Of a DNA stretch of 64,000 nucleotides, positions 22,672 to 33,717 are shown piece by piece. A program made the position numbers and the translations under genes. The stretch comes from Neoarius graeffei (lineage: Eukaryota; Chordata; Actinopteri; Siluriformes; Ariidae): NCBI RefSeq assembly GCF_027579695.1, contig NC_083583.1:1395125-1459124 (forward strand), given 5' to 3'. Position 1 is the first letter of the stretch; every line of letters starts with the position of its first letter. The notes under the pieces were generated by a model. The model did not search any database. It saw nothing but the letters and a program-made list of their open reading frames with translations, and was not told where the DNA came from.

Positions 22672-22956
22672 GGCTGGGTTGCACCATTGTGGTTTAATTT
22701 TTAAACTGGATTAAATCACAGTTTACTGACTAATTATGTTGCACCAAACTTAAACCTAGTTTAAATCTAGTTTACATTAATCTCTGGTTAAATCTAAACC
22801 ATGGATAATCTCAGGTTTAAATCACACTTAAACGTAGGTTAAATTTAAATCTGTTGCACCAGTGATTTTAAACCCAGGATAAACCTGGATTGCCAGTTTA
22901 AAATAAACCACCCCTGGAGGAGGTTTAAGTTAGAGGTTTTCAGTGTTAGTGACAAC

Positions 22957-24483
22957 ATGGCTGCATATATTCGCTTGTTGGAATTAGAAGAAAGCGTTCC
23001 ACGCAGGAATATTCGAGATAGGCTTAACCCTATGCAATTTTATAGCAACAGTGAGTTTTTCCAGCGGTACAGATTCACAAAAGAGTCTGTAATTTACCTC
23101 AATGGGAAAGTTGGACCAGCTATCAAGCACAGAAGTGACAGGAATGCTGCTGTGCCGCCACTTCTCCAGCGCTTGGTTGCTTAGCGCTTTTATGCCACAG
23201 GTTGCTTTCAAATGGTTGATGGGGATCTATTTGGAGTTCACAAGTCCATAGTTTGCAGCATTGTCAACAGGGTGTCAAAGGCTATTGCAAGCTTGAGAGA
23301 TCAGTTCACTCATTTTGAGCAAAGTAGGGAGATAACAGCTGGATTCTACAGAAAAGCAGGATTTCCTGGGGTAATTGGCGCTATTGACTGCACACATTTT
23401 AATATCTAACCCAGGTGGTGAGAATGAGGAACTTTTCCGCAATCGCAAGGGCTACTTCTCTATCAATGTCCAAGTTGTGTGCGATAACCAGGCCCAGATT
23501 ACAAACATTGTTGCAAGATGGCCAGGATCCACACATGACAGTCGGATTTTTGAGAACAGCCATCTCTGTGCACTTCTGGAAGGAAGGGAGATAGGTGGAT
23601 ATCTAGTGGGAGACAGTGGCTATGCATGTCACTCATACCTGATGACTCCACAAACCACCTGGAAACGCCGGGAAACGGGAATCCGCCAGGGTCCACGTAT
23701 TCAATCCAGATCGTGTCAGCTCCGGTGCTGTGTAAACATTCAGAATACGCGGATACGCTGTGCTGAGCTCTAGCTGGTGTCTCATTGGACAACGTCACTG
23801 TGACATCCACCTTCCTGATTCACTGGCGTTGGTCATGTGACACGACTGCTGAAAAACGGCGCGGACTTCCGCCTTGTATCACCTTTCATTAAAGAGTATA
23901 AAAGTATGAAAATACTGCAAATACTGATGCAAATACTGCCCATTGTGTAGTTATGATTGTCTTTAGGCTTGCCATCCTTCCACTTGCAAGTGGTAAGTGA
24001 TATGCGCTGGGATCGCACACACAGCGGCTCAGTCCCGAATCGTGGCTTGTGCACTTCACTCGCGTGCTCTGTGAGCTGCGCAGGGCCGGAGTGCGCACCT
24101 TCCAGAGGGCACTCGCTGTTCAGGGTGGAGTGATTTGGAGCGCAGGATGCCTGCGGAGCCGAGCGTATCCGTGTATTGGCGTCGCTGTGTGCACGCGAAT
24201 CGTGTATTGGTGTTGCTGTGCGCACGCTAATCGTTTTAAAAACGTTAATCTGATGATCCGCTGATACGGTCTAATGTAAACATGGGCTCAAGCTGAAAGG
24301 AACTACAACAACTCTCAAATTCAAACAAGAGCAGTTGTTGAGAGAGCGTTTGGGATGTGGAAGCAAAGATTTCCACGTTTGATGGGACTACGCACCAAAC
24401 TGGACACTACCCTAACAGTAATAATAGCAGTGGCTGTGCTTTACAACTTTGGGAAGAGAGTAAACAGATTAATTTTATTTTAA
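22957..24483 (+). pseudogene. Harbinger (HARBI1-like) DDE transposase, broken
   Basis: The reading frame begins MAAYIRLLELEE and continues through FYATGCFQ, a helix-turn-helix-like region, then GVIGAIDCTHF (first catalytic Asp), INVQVVCDNQAQI and WPGSTHDSRIF (second Asp), and GDSGYACHSYLMTP. After an insertion the frame resumes at about 24290 with VVERAFGMWKQRFP (the third acidic residue, Glu, in VERAFG) and ends near 24483. In-frame stops follow RLVA (about 23182) and THFNI (about 23407), and roughly 630 bp of foreign sequence splits the domain. The catalytic DDE residues are still readable. The product cannot be functional. Confidence 0.85.
23655..24285. mobile_element. Unidentified insertion inside Harbinger transposase
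   Basis: The transposase homology stops after HSYLMTP (about 23650) and resumes at AERNYNNS (about 24288). The intervening 630 bp are GC-richer with CpG-containing phrases such as 'atacgcggatacgctgtg'. No clean terminal repeats or TSD were delimited, and no protein domain was recognised. It is probably another non-autonomous element. Confidence 0.5.
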
Positions 24484-24639
24484 TCCTCGCTTAAAATGGT
24501 TTAACTAATCCAAGGTTAAAATTAAGATGTGCAACATATCTCTGATTAATTTAAACCCGATTTAAACATAGATTTACTAAACCTAGTTTAGGCCTAAACT
24601 AGGTTTAATTTAAATTATGTTGGTGCAACCCAGCCTAAA

Positions 24640-25315
24640 TGAATTTAAAAAAAAAAGTGAATTTGTATTTTGTTGCAGTTTAAATTGTATTCTTTTTTTT
24701 AAACACTTCATTCTGAGTTTAAAATTTCTTTCTTTCTTAAAATGTATTTTATTTTCCTGTAAACACCATGAGACAGCAGCGAGTCAGGGTGGAATAAAAT
24801 CATGTCATATTTATACATAACTTTTCCCATGAATTTAATGGCAATTATTTGTCTTGTTTATGCAGTTGTACGTTTAATTAAAATGAAATTTGTTGTAAAA
24901 AAAAAAAGAAAAAGCGCACATCTCTTTTTAGCGCTGGGCAAAATGTGAAAATATATCTCAATATTTGAAGACATTAGACATTGAGGTATTTACTTCAGCT
25001 GATTAAAACAGAGCAGACATAAAAATTTTAAGTAACATAAAGTAAGAGTATTTATCGAGGAACAGAAACAGAAAACTGGTACAAAATTACAGTCTGAGAA
25101 AACCGTAATCTTTCAGGGTTATCTTCTAATTATCCCTCTTTCAGGGAGGAACGCTTCATTCCATACAGAACCCGAAAAGTGTGTTTTACTGTCAGAGAAG
25201 GTTCACTTAGAAGAACCTGAAGAAGGTAAGAACACTTCATTATCCACTGAATCTCTAAAGAACCCATCACCAAATCTCTGACAGGTTCTTGGTATTAATA
25301 AGATATTAATGAACA
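24640..25315. other. LMO1 intron, no gene seen
   Basis: AT-rich intronic sequence. The block 25130-25310 contains 'aagaacc'/'ggttct' phrases that recur near 26540-26570 and 28068-28110, suggesting pieces of a further dispersed repeat. Confidence 0.4.
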
Positions 25316-26484
25316 ATATATTTAACAATTATTCCCCAAAATCGAGTCGTACATGAGCTGATAGGTGACGAGGCGCGTAGCACCGAGTTGTCTATAATCC
25401 ATGTACATGTACAGTGAGATTGAGTGGAATAACTGTTTTATTCTCTCCACATTCACTGGATTTTGAGAAACAGAGCATTTTTATTTTTACTTTTTGCAAA
25501 TTCAATAAATAAAAAAAAATATACAAAACGTCCGACAAAATAATTTCCGCTTAGAATGTAAACAAACTGGCAAAATGACAGGAGCAATTTGTGAAAAATG
25601 CAATAATAATATTTCTGGAAAAATACAAAAAAAGATGCGTTCATACCAGTGCTTTAAGTAGAAAAAAAAAGTGCCAGTACTCCCCATATTCACCTGTTGG
25701 CATATGAATCGGGCGGCTACATATCTTACACCCAAGATGTTTGTCTTTATAAAATAAGCCAGTCATTCTGTGAGCAAAAATACTGTACTTGCTTCTTTGA
25801 CCAACAGTCTGGCCATTCATGTTGAAGGTGGTTACTGTTAACGTTGCAGTTGGCTGGAGTATTGGTCGCAACAGGCATCGCTATAGCAGCAGGATCTTTG
25901 CTGTTAGCAGACGCGATAGTGTTAGCTTGCTGCTCCCCACCTGCATTTTCTGCCGCGGTAGAATTTGACTGTCGAAGAGCTCTGTCATCATCTGACTCAG
26001 TTTCAACTCTCATTCTGTTTGTGCCCTTTTGTAGCCATGCCAACATTACTGCCCTGTTTTTGTTTCTTTGTTTTTTCCATTTGTTGTTTCCAACTTCTCC
26101 GTGAACAAGCGAGTGAGTGTCATGTAGTCCCGCGAGCGTCGAGAGAGGTGAGTGTCGTGTAGTGCACCCTGGGCAATGTAGTTTAAATGTCATAATGACT
26201 CACCAAGAGACACTCTGATATGGAGAGAAGAGGAAAGGGTACTGTGAGCTTGTGAGAAGTCCCAGTACGCCAGGGGTTAAAATCTAGAAGTGGTGATACT
26301 GTGACTTATATTCTTTTAGCTATTTCTGTTTCTTTTAAATACTTGATAAAGTGATATATCTGACATGATGCACACTGCCATTTTGTTTTTCTCTACTCAT
26401 GGGATATGAGCTGATATCCTCATAGCAGAGTAGCCAATTGGAGCATGCAACTGCTCATATCCAGTGAATGTGGATAAAATAATT
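25315..26484. mobile_element. Dispersed element R2, copy A (longer form)
   Basis: It shares with 31610-32140 the block 'gaggcgcgtagcaccgagtt', 'ttgagaaacagagcattttt' and 'cgtccgacaaaataatttcc', and the end block 'tgctcatatccagtgaatgt'. The sequence 'ctccacattcactggat' (about 25446-25462) and its inverse 'atccagtgaatgtgga' (about 26459-26474) act as inverted repeats. Copy A carries about 700 bp more in the middle (25645-26370) than copy B, including a minus-strand coding remnant. It is probably a DNA transposon family with copy B as its deletion derivative. Confidence 0.6.
25655..26193 (-). pseudogene. Transposon-borne coding remnant in R2
   Basis: The minus strand has a frame with KWKKQRNKNRAVMLAWLQKG near its start, an Ala/Asn-rich linker and, after a frameshift, YSIFAHRMTGLF...LGCKIC near the end. 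The last motif recalls the region after TTF/BED-type fingers in ZNF862-like hAT-derived proteins, but the match is weak and made by eye. It lies wholly within the extra segment of R2 copy A, so it is most likely a decayed transposon gene. Confidence 0.35.
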
Positions 26485-26619
26485 TGGAATATCTACTGCA
26501 TATTTACCCAAGATACATACACTCTGAGTAAAAAAGGGTTCTTCAAGGGTTCCTGCAAGGTTCTGGTGGGCTGCCATATAAATTCCACAGATGGGCTGTA
26601 ACCTGCAGTTGCAAGTCAA

Positions 26620-27281
26620 CTGAGCGGGATATTAATTTTTGAGCAGGGGTTTATGGTATGCAGTTAAAGGTGTCTCTGGTGAGGGCATCTCGAACATCTG
26701 CTGGGAGGTAATTCCACTGTGCACATGTCCTTGGGAATAGTGAATATTTAAAACAATCCTTATTCGCTGATGTTTTAATAAATGAGATGGCTATATTTTT
26801 CCTTGGTAATGCTCTGGCTTAGTTTGGTATGAGTCTGTGTCCAGGGCAATTAATTTATTTGTTGATTTGTAGATGCATGTCGGCCTCTGAACCACATTCC
26901 TGTGCTCTAATGGGTGGCACGGTGGTGTAGTGGTTAGCACGGTCGCCTCACAGCAAGAAGGTTCTGGGTTCGAGCCCAGCAGCCGGTGGGGGCCCTTTTG
27001 TGTGGAGTTTGCATATTGTCCATGTGGGTTTCCTCCGGGTGCTCTGGTTTCCCCCCACAGTCCAAAGACATGCGGTTAGGTTAATATGGGATGGCCTTGG
27101 GCTGAGGTGCCCTTGAGCGAAACACCGAACTCCCACCTGCTCCCTGGGTGCTCCCTGGGTGCTGTACCCATGCCTGCCCACTGCCCTGGGTATGTGTGTG
27201 CGCACACATATGTGTGTTCACTGTTTCAGATGGGTTAAATGCAGAGAGGAATTTCACAAATGTGTGATGAATAAAGTTGTG

Positions 27282-27316
<35 letters not shown>

Positions 27317-28058
27317 TAATGGCTCCTATTTGAGCATTTTCATTACACTCGCCTTTTTCTTACTGTTGTTCAAGATGAATCTGGCCAAGTGTTGTTGAAC
27401 TCCCTCCAGCTGAGAGATGTGGTCCTGTTGATAAGGATCCCATACTGGTGCACAATATTCAAGTTGGGGACTTACTCGGGTTTCGTATGGAACAGGTTTT
27501 ATATCTGGGGTGCAACCCTGCAGATTCCTGTAAAGCAGTCCAAGAATTTGGTTTGCCCTGAAAGTCACTGTTTGAATGTGGTTTGCCCAGCTTAGTGTGT
27601 CGCTTAATTCTACTCTGAGATAAGTGTAGTTTGATATGGTTTCTAAAATCAAATCCTCCATCCTGTAATCTGAGTTGATTGGTTTCCTATGATTGGTTAT
27701 TTGCATTGCATAGCATTTGCTCATGTGGAATTTCATTTGCCAACATTGTTCCCATCCACAGAGGTGATCGATGTCTTTCTGAAAGTTCTGACAGTCCTGG
27801 TCTGAGTTTATTTCTCTATACATGATACAGTCGTCAGCTAGAAGGCAGAATTCTGATGGAGGTTATCCCTTCTGTGATGTCATTGCTGTACAAGAAAAAG
27901 AGCAAAGGCCCCAACACTGAGCCTTGTGGGACACCCGATGTTACATGTGTGGGAGATGATACTGCCCCTTTAAGAATGACTTGCTGGAATTTTTGGGTCA
28001 GAAAACTCATAATCCAAGTATGTAGCGAGCCATGTATCCCTGCTTCCCTGAGGTTCAC
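26620..28058 (-). pseudogene. LINE reverse transcriptase, frameshifted
   Basis: The segment 28058-27834 holds RT motifs around [14 protein letters not shown] frameshift just before the catalytic box moves the frame; the second segment (about 27834-27326) reads LADDCIMYREINS, MKFHMSKCYAMQ, then LEYCAPVWDPY and IILNNSKKK-like sequence (here FILNNSKKK). After the SINE the C-terminal FKYSLFPRTCAQWN block follows. The catalytic aspartates are still present. Truncation, a frameshift and a SINE insertion make it non-functional. Confidence 0.75.
26912..27316 (+). mobile_element. V-SINE, type B tail, copy 5
   Basis: The head (gcacggtggtgtagtggtta) and V core match copies 1-4, but after 'acatgcggttagg' the 3' part is different: it reads 'cttgggctgaggtgcccttg' and later 'cagatgggttaaatgcagag', and ends in a CTTT array (27283-27316). 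Flanking 'taatgg' (26908-26913 and 27317-27322) may be a short or decayed target duplication. It inserted into the minus-strand LINE. Confidence 0.85.
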
Positions 28059-28122
28059 TGGATAATTAAAAGGTTCTTACTCTCCAGAAAAAGGTTCTAC
28101 TTGGAATAAGAAAACACTTTAC

Positions 28123-29904
28123 ATGTTATCAGTTATCAAACCCCTGATTAAAAAACCTGACCTTGATCCCTGTCAGCTGTCCAATTATCAGCAAATATCA
28201 AACCTCCCCTTTATCTCCAAGATCCTTGAAAAAGCTGTGGCACAGCAGTTATACTCATATTTACATAGGAATAACATCCATGAAATGCATCAGTCAGGAT
28301 TTAGACCTCATCATAGCACAGATACAGCACTGGTTAAAGTAGTAAACGACCTACTGTTGGCGTCTGATCAGGGCTGTGTCTCGCTACTTGTGTTGCTTGA
28401 CCTTAGTGCAGCATTTGATACCATTGATCATTCCATTCTTCTGGATAGACTAGAAAATGTTGTGGGAGTTAAGGGAACGGCCCTCTCCTGGCTCAGCTCT
28501 TATTTAACTGATCGCTATCAGTATGTTGATATAAATGGTGATTTTTTTCTAGACATTTTCTAGACATTAAATTGGGGCGGCACAGTGGTGTAGTGGTTAA
28601 CACGGTCGCCTCACAGCAAGAAGGTTCTGGGTTCAAACCCAGCGGCCGGCGAGGGCCTTTCTGTGTGGAGTTTGCGTGTTCTCCCCATGTCTGTGTGGGG
28701 TTCCTCCGGGTGCTCCGGTTTCCCCCACAATCCAAAGGCATGCAGTTAGGTTAACATGGGGTGGCCTTGGGCTGAGGTGCCCTTGAGCGAGGTACCGAAC
28801 CCCTGACTGCTCCCCGGGTGCTCTGGTGTGGCTGCCCACTGCTCTGAGTGTGTGCGTGTGTTCACTGCTTCAGATGGGTTAAATGCAGAGTATGAATTTC
28901 ACTGTGCTTGAAGTGTGCATATGACGAATAAAGGTTCTTCTTCATACTGAGGTAAAGTTTGCTGCTCCACAAGGTTCTGTCTTGGGCCCACTGCTTTTTT
29001 CTCTATATATGTTACCTCTGGGCGATATTATTCGTAAACACTGTATTAGTTTCCACTGTTATGCTGATGACACACAGTTGTATGTTTCTGCAAAACCTGA
29101 TGAGAGACACCAGCTTAATAGAATTGAGGAATGTGTGAAGGACATTAGACACTGGATGCTTATTAACTTCCTTCTGCTTAACTCTGACAAGACTGAAGTA
29201 CTTGTACTCGGACCACATGCAGCTAGAAGTAAGTTTTCTGATTCCACAGTAACTCTGGATGGCCTTTCTGTTTCTTCACGTGCAGCAGTAAAAGACCTCG
29301 GAGTGATTATTGACCCCAGTCTTTCATTCGAAACTCACATTGAGAACATCACCCGGATAGCTTTCTTTCATCTCAGAAATATTGCTAAGATAAGAAATTT
29401 AATGTCACTACATGACGTGGAAAAACTAGTTCATGCTTTCGTTCCCTCCAAGTTGGATTATTGTAATGCTTTACTGTCTGGATGTTCCAATAAGTGCATA
29501 AACAAGCTCCAGTTAGTTCAAAATGCAGCAGCAAGAGTCCTTACTAGAACTAGAAAAATTATGACCCCATCACCCCTGTCTTATCCACACTGCATTGGCT
29601 CCCAATCAAATTTCATATTGATTATAAAATACTACTATTGACCTTTAAAGCACTGAATGGTCTCGCACCACAGTACCTGAGTGAGCTTCTGCTCCTCTAT
29701 GACCCGCCACACCTACTTAGATCAAAAGGTGCAGGCTATCTGCTGCTACCTCGTATAGTGAAGGCTACATCAGGGGGCGGAGCCTTTTCTTACAAAGCCC
29801 CACAGTTATGGAACAGCCTTCCAAGTAGTGTTCGGGAATCAGACACAGTCTCAGTGTTTAAGTCTCGGCTGAAAACAGATCTGTTTAGTCAAGCCTTGTG
29901 TTAA
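28123..29904 (+). pseudogene. L2 reverse transcriptase, interrupted
   Basis: The first segment (28123-28563) has SKILEKAVAQQLYSYL, SGFRPHHSTDTALVKV, LDLSAAFDTIDHSILL and LSWLSSYLTDR. The SINE follows. The second segment (from about 28965) has [20 protein letters not shown], the catalytic [24 protein letters not shown], and [20 protein letters not shown] frame change near 29560-29640 leads to the last segment (to 29904) with FKALNGLAPQYLSELL and AFSYKAPQLWNSLPSS. RT catalytic residues survive, but the 5' endonuclease is missing and the frame is broken by the SINE, so it is dead. Confidence 0.85.
28574..28943 (+). mobile_element. V-SINE, type B tail, copy 6
   Basis: Head and V core as in other copies; the tail is of type B ('cttgggctgaggtgcccttg', 'cagatgggttaaatgcagag', 'tgaatttcactgtgcttgaa') and ends 'gaataaaggttcttcttc'. 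It lies within the L2 RT domain; the coding homology resumes right after it. No clear target duplication was found. Confidence 0.85.
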
Positions 29905-30785
29905 TGGTGTTTATGAGCTAAAGGTGTAGATCTGGAGGATCCTCAGACAGAGTGTTTTGGTAAACTGGGATGTATGGATGCTGTCAGTCCCCACTCGCTT
30001 GCTCACTCGAGTTTGTTGATGGTGTAGTGGCTGCTGCTTTATGTCCCGGGGCCCCTCACGCCTGTGTTACCTTCTGGCTCTCCCCTTTTAGTTATGCTGT
30101 CATAGTTAGTTTTGCTGGAGTCCCTGCTTATACTCAGTGCAGTATGTATACTGTTCCTACTTATTCAGGTGACATTGGGCATACCTAACAACCTGTGTTT
30201 TCTCTCTCTCCCCCCCAAATCTGTTCCTCTGAGTTACATGTCGGTCCTGGGATTGAGATTTTGAACCTCTTCTGCTCCTCGGACCTGCCTGATCCATCCT
30301 GGTGCCCTGTGTCTGGTTGGAGTCTCATCGCATCGCTCCTGTGGAGGACGGCCCCATGAGGACAATTGAAAGTCACACCTGGAGGACGTTCTGGACTCTT
30401 ACAGTAATGCTTTTACGGCTGAGGACTACAGTTGACTTGTTAACTTTAGGACTGCAGTTGTCATGAACAGTTTTGCACTCAAGTTTCCATCAATGAAGAG
30501 TTTATAACATCAACGAAACTGACTTCATGTTAAAACTGTTAATGTTATAGTCATGCTGTCTGTTGTTGCCCAAATGAGGATGGGTTCCCTTTTGAGTCTG
30601 GTTCCTCTCGAGGTTTCTTCCTCATGTCGTCCGAGGGAGTTTTTCCTTGCAACCATCGCCGCAGGCTTCATCATTGGGGATAGATTAGGGATAAAATTAG
30701 CTCTTAAGTCATTCAAATTTTGTAAAGCTGCTTTGCGACAATATTTATTGTTAAAAGCGCTATACAAATAAACTTGACTTGACTT

Positions 30786-31609
30786 TGCTGTCGGCTTCTA
30801 CAGCGACTCTTTAAAAGTGCTATAAGTCAGAATTTTGGTTTAAAACATTTAAAAAATGACTAAAATTCACAACAGAATGTGAATAAATAAGTTTTGATGT
30901 TATGTCAAAGACATCTGTCTACGTATGATGTTGCAGATACCTACTGACCAGCTCACTCCTGGGATAGGACACACTGCATGTCTCGTAATACCACTCTGTA
31001 CCTCAAGAGGTGATAGTGAGTCACGGTACTGTCCAGACTGCCCTCAGTCTAACATGAGAGGATGAAGAAGTAGCACTGTCTTGAGGGCATATTCTAGCCT
31101 TTTGTCAATCATGTTGAAGGTACAGCCCCCAGTTATAGTGAATGTGACGTTATGTCACGTTGTGTTGCATGATGGGATGGGTGCCATCTTGTGAGGAATG
31201 TGCTCGGTCACGTGACCCTGCTACAGTGTTCACCTGCTTACTTTTTATTTTGTTTGCTTGAAAAGTTGGTTAAATCTGATGGAGAAGAGAAACGAGAAGG
31301 AAACAGGACTCTACTGGGAGAAACTGAATCGCTAAGAGAAGCATCACGATTTGAAACTAAATACAATAAACAACAAAGACTGGATTCCAGACCCTGAGAC
31401 ATGCCTTCCACTCCCACACCTGAACTGTGTAAACCCTCTCGTTTTTTGGACCGAGTGCTTTCACTTTGCATGAGTTTAAAATCTACAGATCACCAGAAGC
31501 TCATGAAGAGTTTTAGTGGCTGAGTGGAAGATCTGAGACTTTACCAGCTGGTAAAGTGAGAACGGAGCGAGTTTGACTTGCAAAGGTAAGGAGGCACTCA
31601 AGTCAAGTC
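30786..31609. other. LMO1 intron, no gene seen
   Basis: No exon, transposon end or tandem array was recognised. The open frame at 31191-31397 has no domain. Confidence 0.4.
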
Positions 31610-32140
31610 AATTTAACAGTTATTTCCTGAAATCGAGTCATGCATGAGCTGATAGGCAACGAGGCGCGTAGCACCGAGTTGTCTATAATCCATATACAAC
31701 AAGATTGAGTGGAATAATGGTTTTATTCTATCCACATTTACTGGATTTTGAGAAACAGAGCATTTTTTATTTTAATTTTTTGTAAATTTGATAAATAAAA
31801 ACTTTATACAAAACGTCCGACAAAATAATTTCCGCTTAGAATGTAAACAAACCGGCAAAATGACAGGAGCAATTTATGAAAAATGCGATAATTCTTGAAA
31901 AATAAAAAAGATATGTTCTTACCATCAAATACTTTTATTCCATATTTTGTTGTTTTTTATTTTGTATTTTAGTGGTTTTGTTTTCGAGTAGAATTTTTAT
32001 TTCGTCCTCGGTTGGTTCAGCAACACGCTCTGCCATTTTGTTTTTCTCTACTCACAGTATATGAGCTGATAGCCTAGTAGTAGAGTAGCCAATCAGAGCA
32101 TGCGATTGCTCATATCCAGTGAATGTGGAGAAGAGAATAA
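31610..32140. mobile_element. Dispersed element R2, copy B (short form)
   Basis: About 530 bp matching both arms of copy A (25315-25640 and 26380-26484), without the 700-bp middle segment. The left arm has 'gaggcgcgtagcaccgagtt' and the right end has 'catatccagtgaatgtgga'. This shape, with arms kept and core lost, is typical of a MITE derived from a larger DNA transposon. Confidence 0.65.
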
Positions 32141-32448
32141 ATATTTGTACAGTGCTCCTTTTTATAACCCAGCAAAATATAAAACTTTCAGAAACGTCCA
32201 GCTGTGTGATGATTTAACAGAGGCAGAGGCGGTCTCAGGCACTACTGATACGCGAGGTGCTGTGGATGTTTTCTGGATAAAAACTAAGTTATAACATCAA
32301 CTACAGGCTGAAGGCACACATGAAGATTATAAGATAAGAATTCTCTTAACCGGCTCTCAGGGTCTCAGCAGTGTCGGGGAATTTTGCATTTTCTTACCCT
32401 GCTATTAGTTAGTAGATGGCATTCAACTTAAAAAAAAGCCTTTACTCT
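32141..32448. other. LMO1 intron between elements, nothing seen
   Basis: About 300 bp with no repeat or exon recognised. Confidence 0.4.
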
Positions 32449-32897
32449 ACATACTAATACATCACAAAATATTGGAATATAGTGACAACATTCTTTTTTC
32501 CATAACTTAATTCAAAAAGGTAAACTGTCATATATTCTATATTCATTACACATAAAGTGAAATATTTCAAGGTGCTTTTTTTGTTATGTTTTAATTTTGA
32601 TTCTTAAAATTGAGCAACAGTCCAGTTCTTTTTCTCTTAGCCCAGGTAAGATGCTTCTGATGTTGTCTGTGGTTCAGGAGGGGCTTGATATTAGGAATGT
32701 GACAGTTGTAGCCCCTTTCCTGAAGGCGTCTGTGCATGGCAGCTCTTGATGTACTGACCCCAGCCTCAGTCCACTCCTTGTGAAGCTCTCCCAAGATCTT
32801 GAATCGACTTTTCTTGACAATCCTCTCAAGGCTGCGCTCGTCCCTGCTGCTTGTGCACCTTTTCCAGCCAGCAATGACCTTCTGTGGCTTACTCTCC

Positions 32898-32932
<35 letters not shown>

Positions 32933-33255
32933 GGGGGGGGTCGATGATTGTTTACTGTACAACTGTTGAGTCAGCAGTCTTCCCCATGATTGTGGTTGTG
33001 TGGACTGAACTAGACCAAGAGATACACGGGATTTATACTGTTTTACTCAAACTCAAATATTCTAATAATCTGAGATCCTGGATTTCTGATTGTCATGAGC
33101 TGTAAGCTGTAATTATCAAAATAAAAATAAAAAACTTGAAATATTTCAGTTTACATGTAATGAGTATAGAATATATGAAAGTTTACCTTTTTGAATTAAA
33201 GTACGAAAAAAAACCTTTTTCACAATATTCCAATATTTTTGAGATGCACTTGTAC
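32449..33255 (-). mobile_element. Mariner/Tc1-type transposon remnant with internal GT array
   Basis: The ends carry inverted 'aaaatattggaatat' (near 32465-32479, and inverted near 33224-33238) with outer TACA-type ends, as in fish Tc1/mariner elements with TA targets. On the minus strand the transposase start (ATG at about 32985, MGKTADSTVVQ) and a later segment (ERIVKKSRFKILGELHKEWT) are kept. Between them lie a large deletion and a GT/G microsatellite (32900-32940). The catalytic DDE/D domain is absent. Confidence 0.8.
32618..32990 (-). pseudogene. Tc1/mariner transposase, N-terminal remnant
   Basis: Two parts of the DNA-binding half survive: MGKTADSTVVQ (then a stop) upstream of the microsatellite, and KPQKVIAGWKRCTSSRDE through LGELHKEWTEAGVS, MHRRLQERGYNCHIP and LTWAKRKRTG downstream. 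The second part corresponds to the paired-type helix-turn-helix region and linker. The catalytic domain should follow but is missing. The (GT)n array sits exactly at the internal deletion junction. Confidence 0.75.
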
Positions 33256-33680
33256 AGTGAGGGATCATTCTGTGAGAGTGGTGGTGTGTTTGGGGTAGGA
33301 GGGAGGAGGGACTGTACATTTCCTTGTTTGTTATGATGGAGTGGACACCCCGACTTTCTGCTGATATACTGCCCCCATGTGCTTGGAGTACAAATTCACC
33401 AGGTGGTTAAGTTCTTACACACTGCACCTTTAAATATTTCCCCCAGAGGGACAACTGAAGTGTTCTGAGTTTTTCAGAGTGCAGAGTTGAGCATTTCAAT
33501 TCTAACTCTTCCTCATGTTGTCTCAGGGAGTTTTCCCTTTCCACGTCAACTCAGGGTTGTTCATTACTGATAAATCTATAAACTTAAATGTTTCTGTAAA
33601 GATACTGTGACAGCGTAGACTGTTTAACATGCAATACAAATAAAACTGAATTGAATATTTGATCAGTTTCTTGTTACAGA

Positions 33681-33717
<37 letters not shown>

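Larger units (their letters stand above)
22672..24635 (+). mobile_element. PIF/Harbinger transposon, perfect TIRs, TAA TSD
   Basis: Perfect inverted termini GGCTGGGTTGCACCA (22672-22686, and 24621-24635 inverted) are flanked by TAA duplications (22669-22671 and 24636-24638). Subterminal sequence is rich in TTTAAAC/GTTTAAA motifs. It encodes a degenerate HARBI1-type transposase and is interrupted internally at about 23655-24285. The element is autonomous in origin but dead. Confidence 0.88.
26560..28065 (-). mobile_element. 5'-truncated LINE (jockey/CR1-like RT), split by V-SINE
   Basis: Read on the minus strand from 28065, the translation gives an RT segment ([28 protein letters not shown]), the catalytic LADD, and a C-terminal region ending FPRTCAQWNYLPADVRDAL at about 26690-26750. 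It starts within the RT domain, so its 5' half is missing. A type B SINE (26912-27316) interrupts the C-terminal part. Clade assignment between jockey, CR1 and L2 relatives is open. Confidence 0.75.
28118..30785 (+). mobile_element. L2-type LINE, 5'-truncated, split by V-SINE
   Basis: An RT-bearing LINE of the L2 group whose preserved part begins within the RT domain (VIKPLIKKPDLDP) and runs through the 3' UTR to an ACTTG-repeat tail (30770-30785). The 3' UTR (29905-30785) matches the fragment at 7186-8094. A type B SINE (28574-28943) splits the RT domain. The L2 assignment rests on the motif set ([33 protein letters not shown]). Confidence 0.85.
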
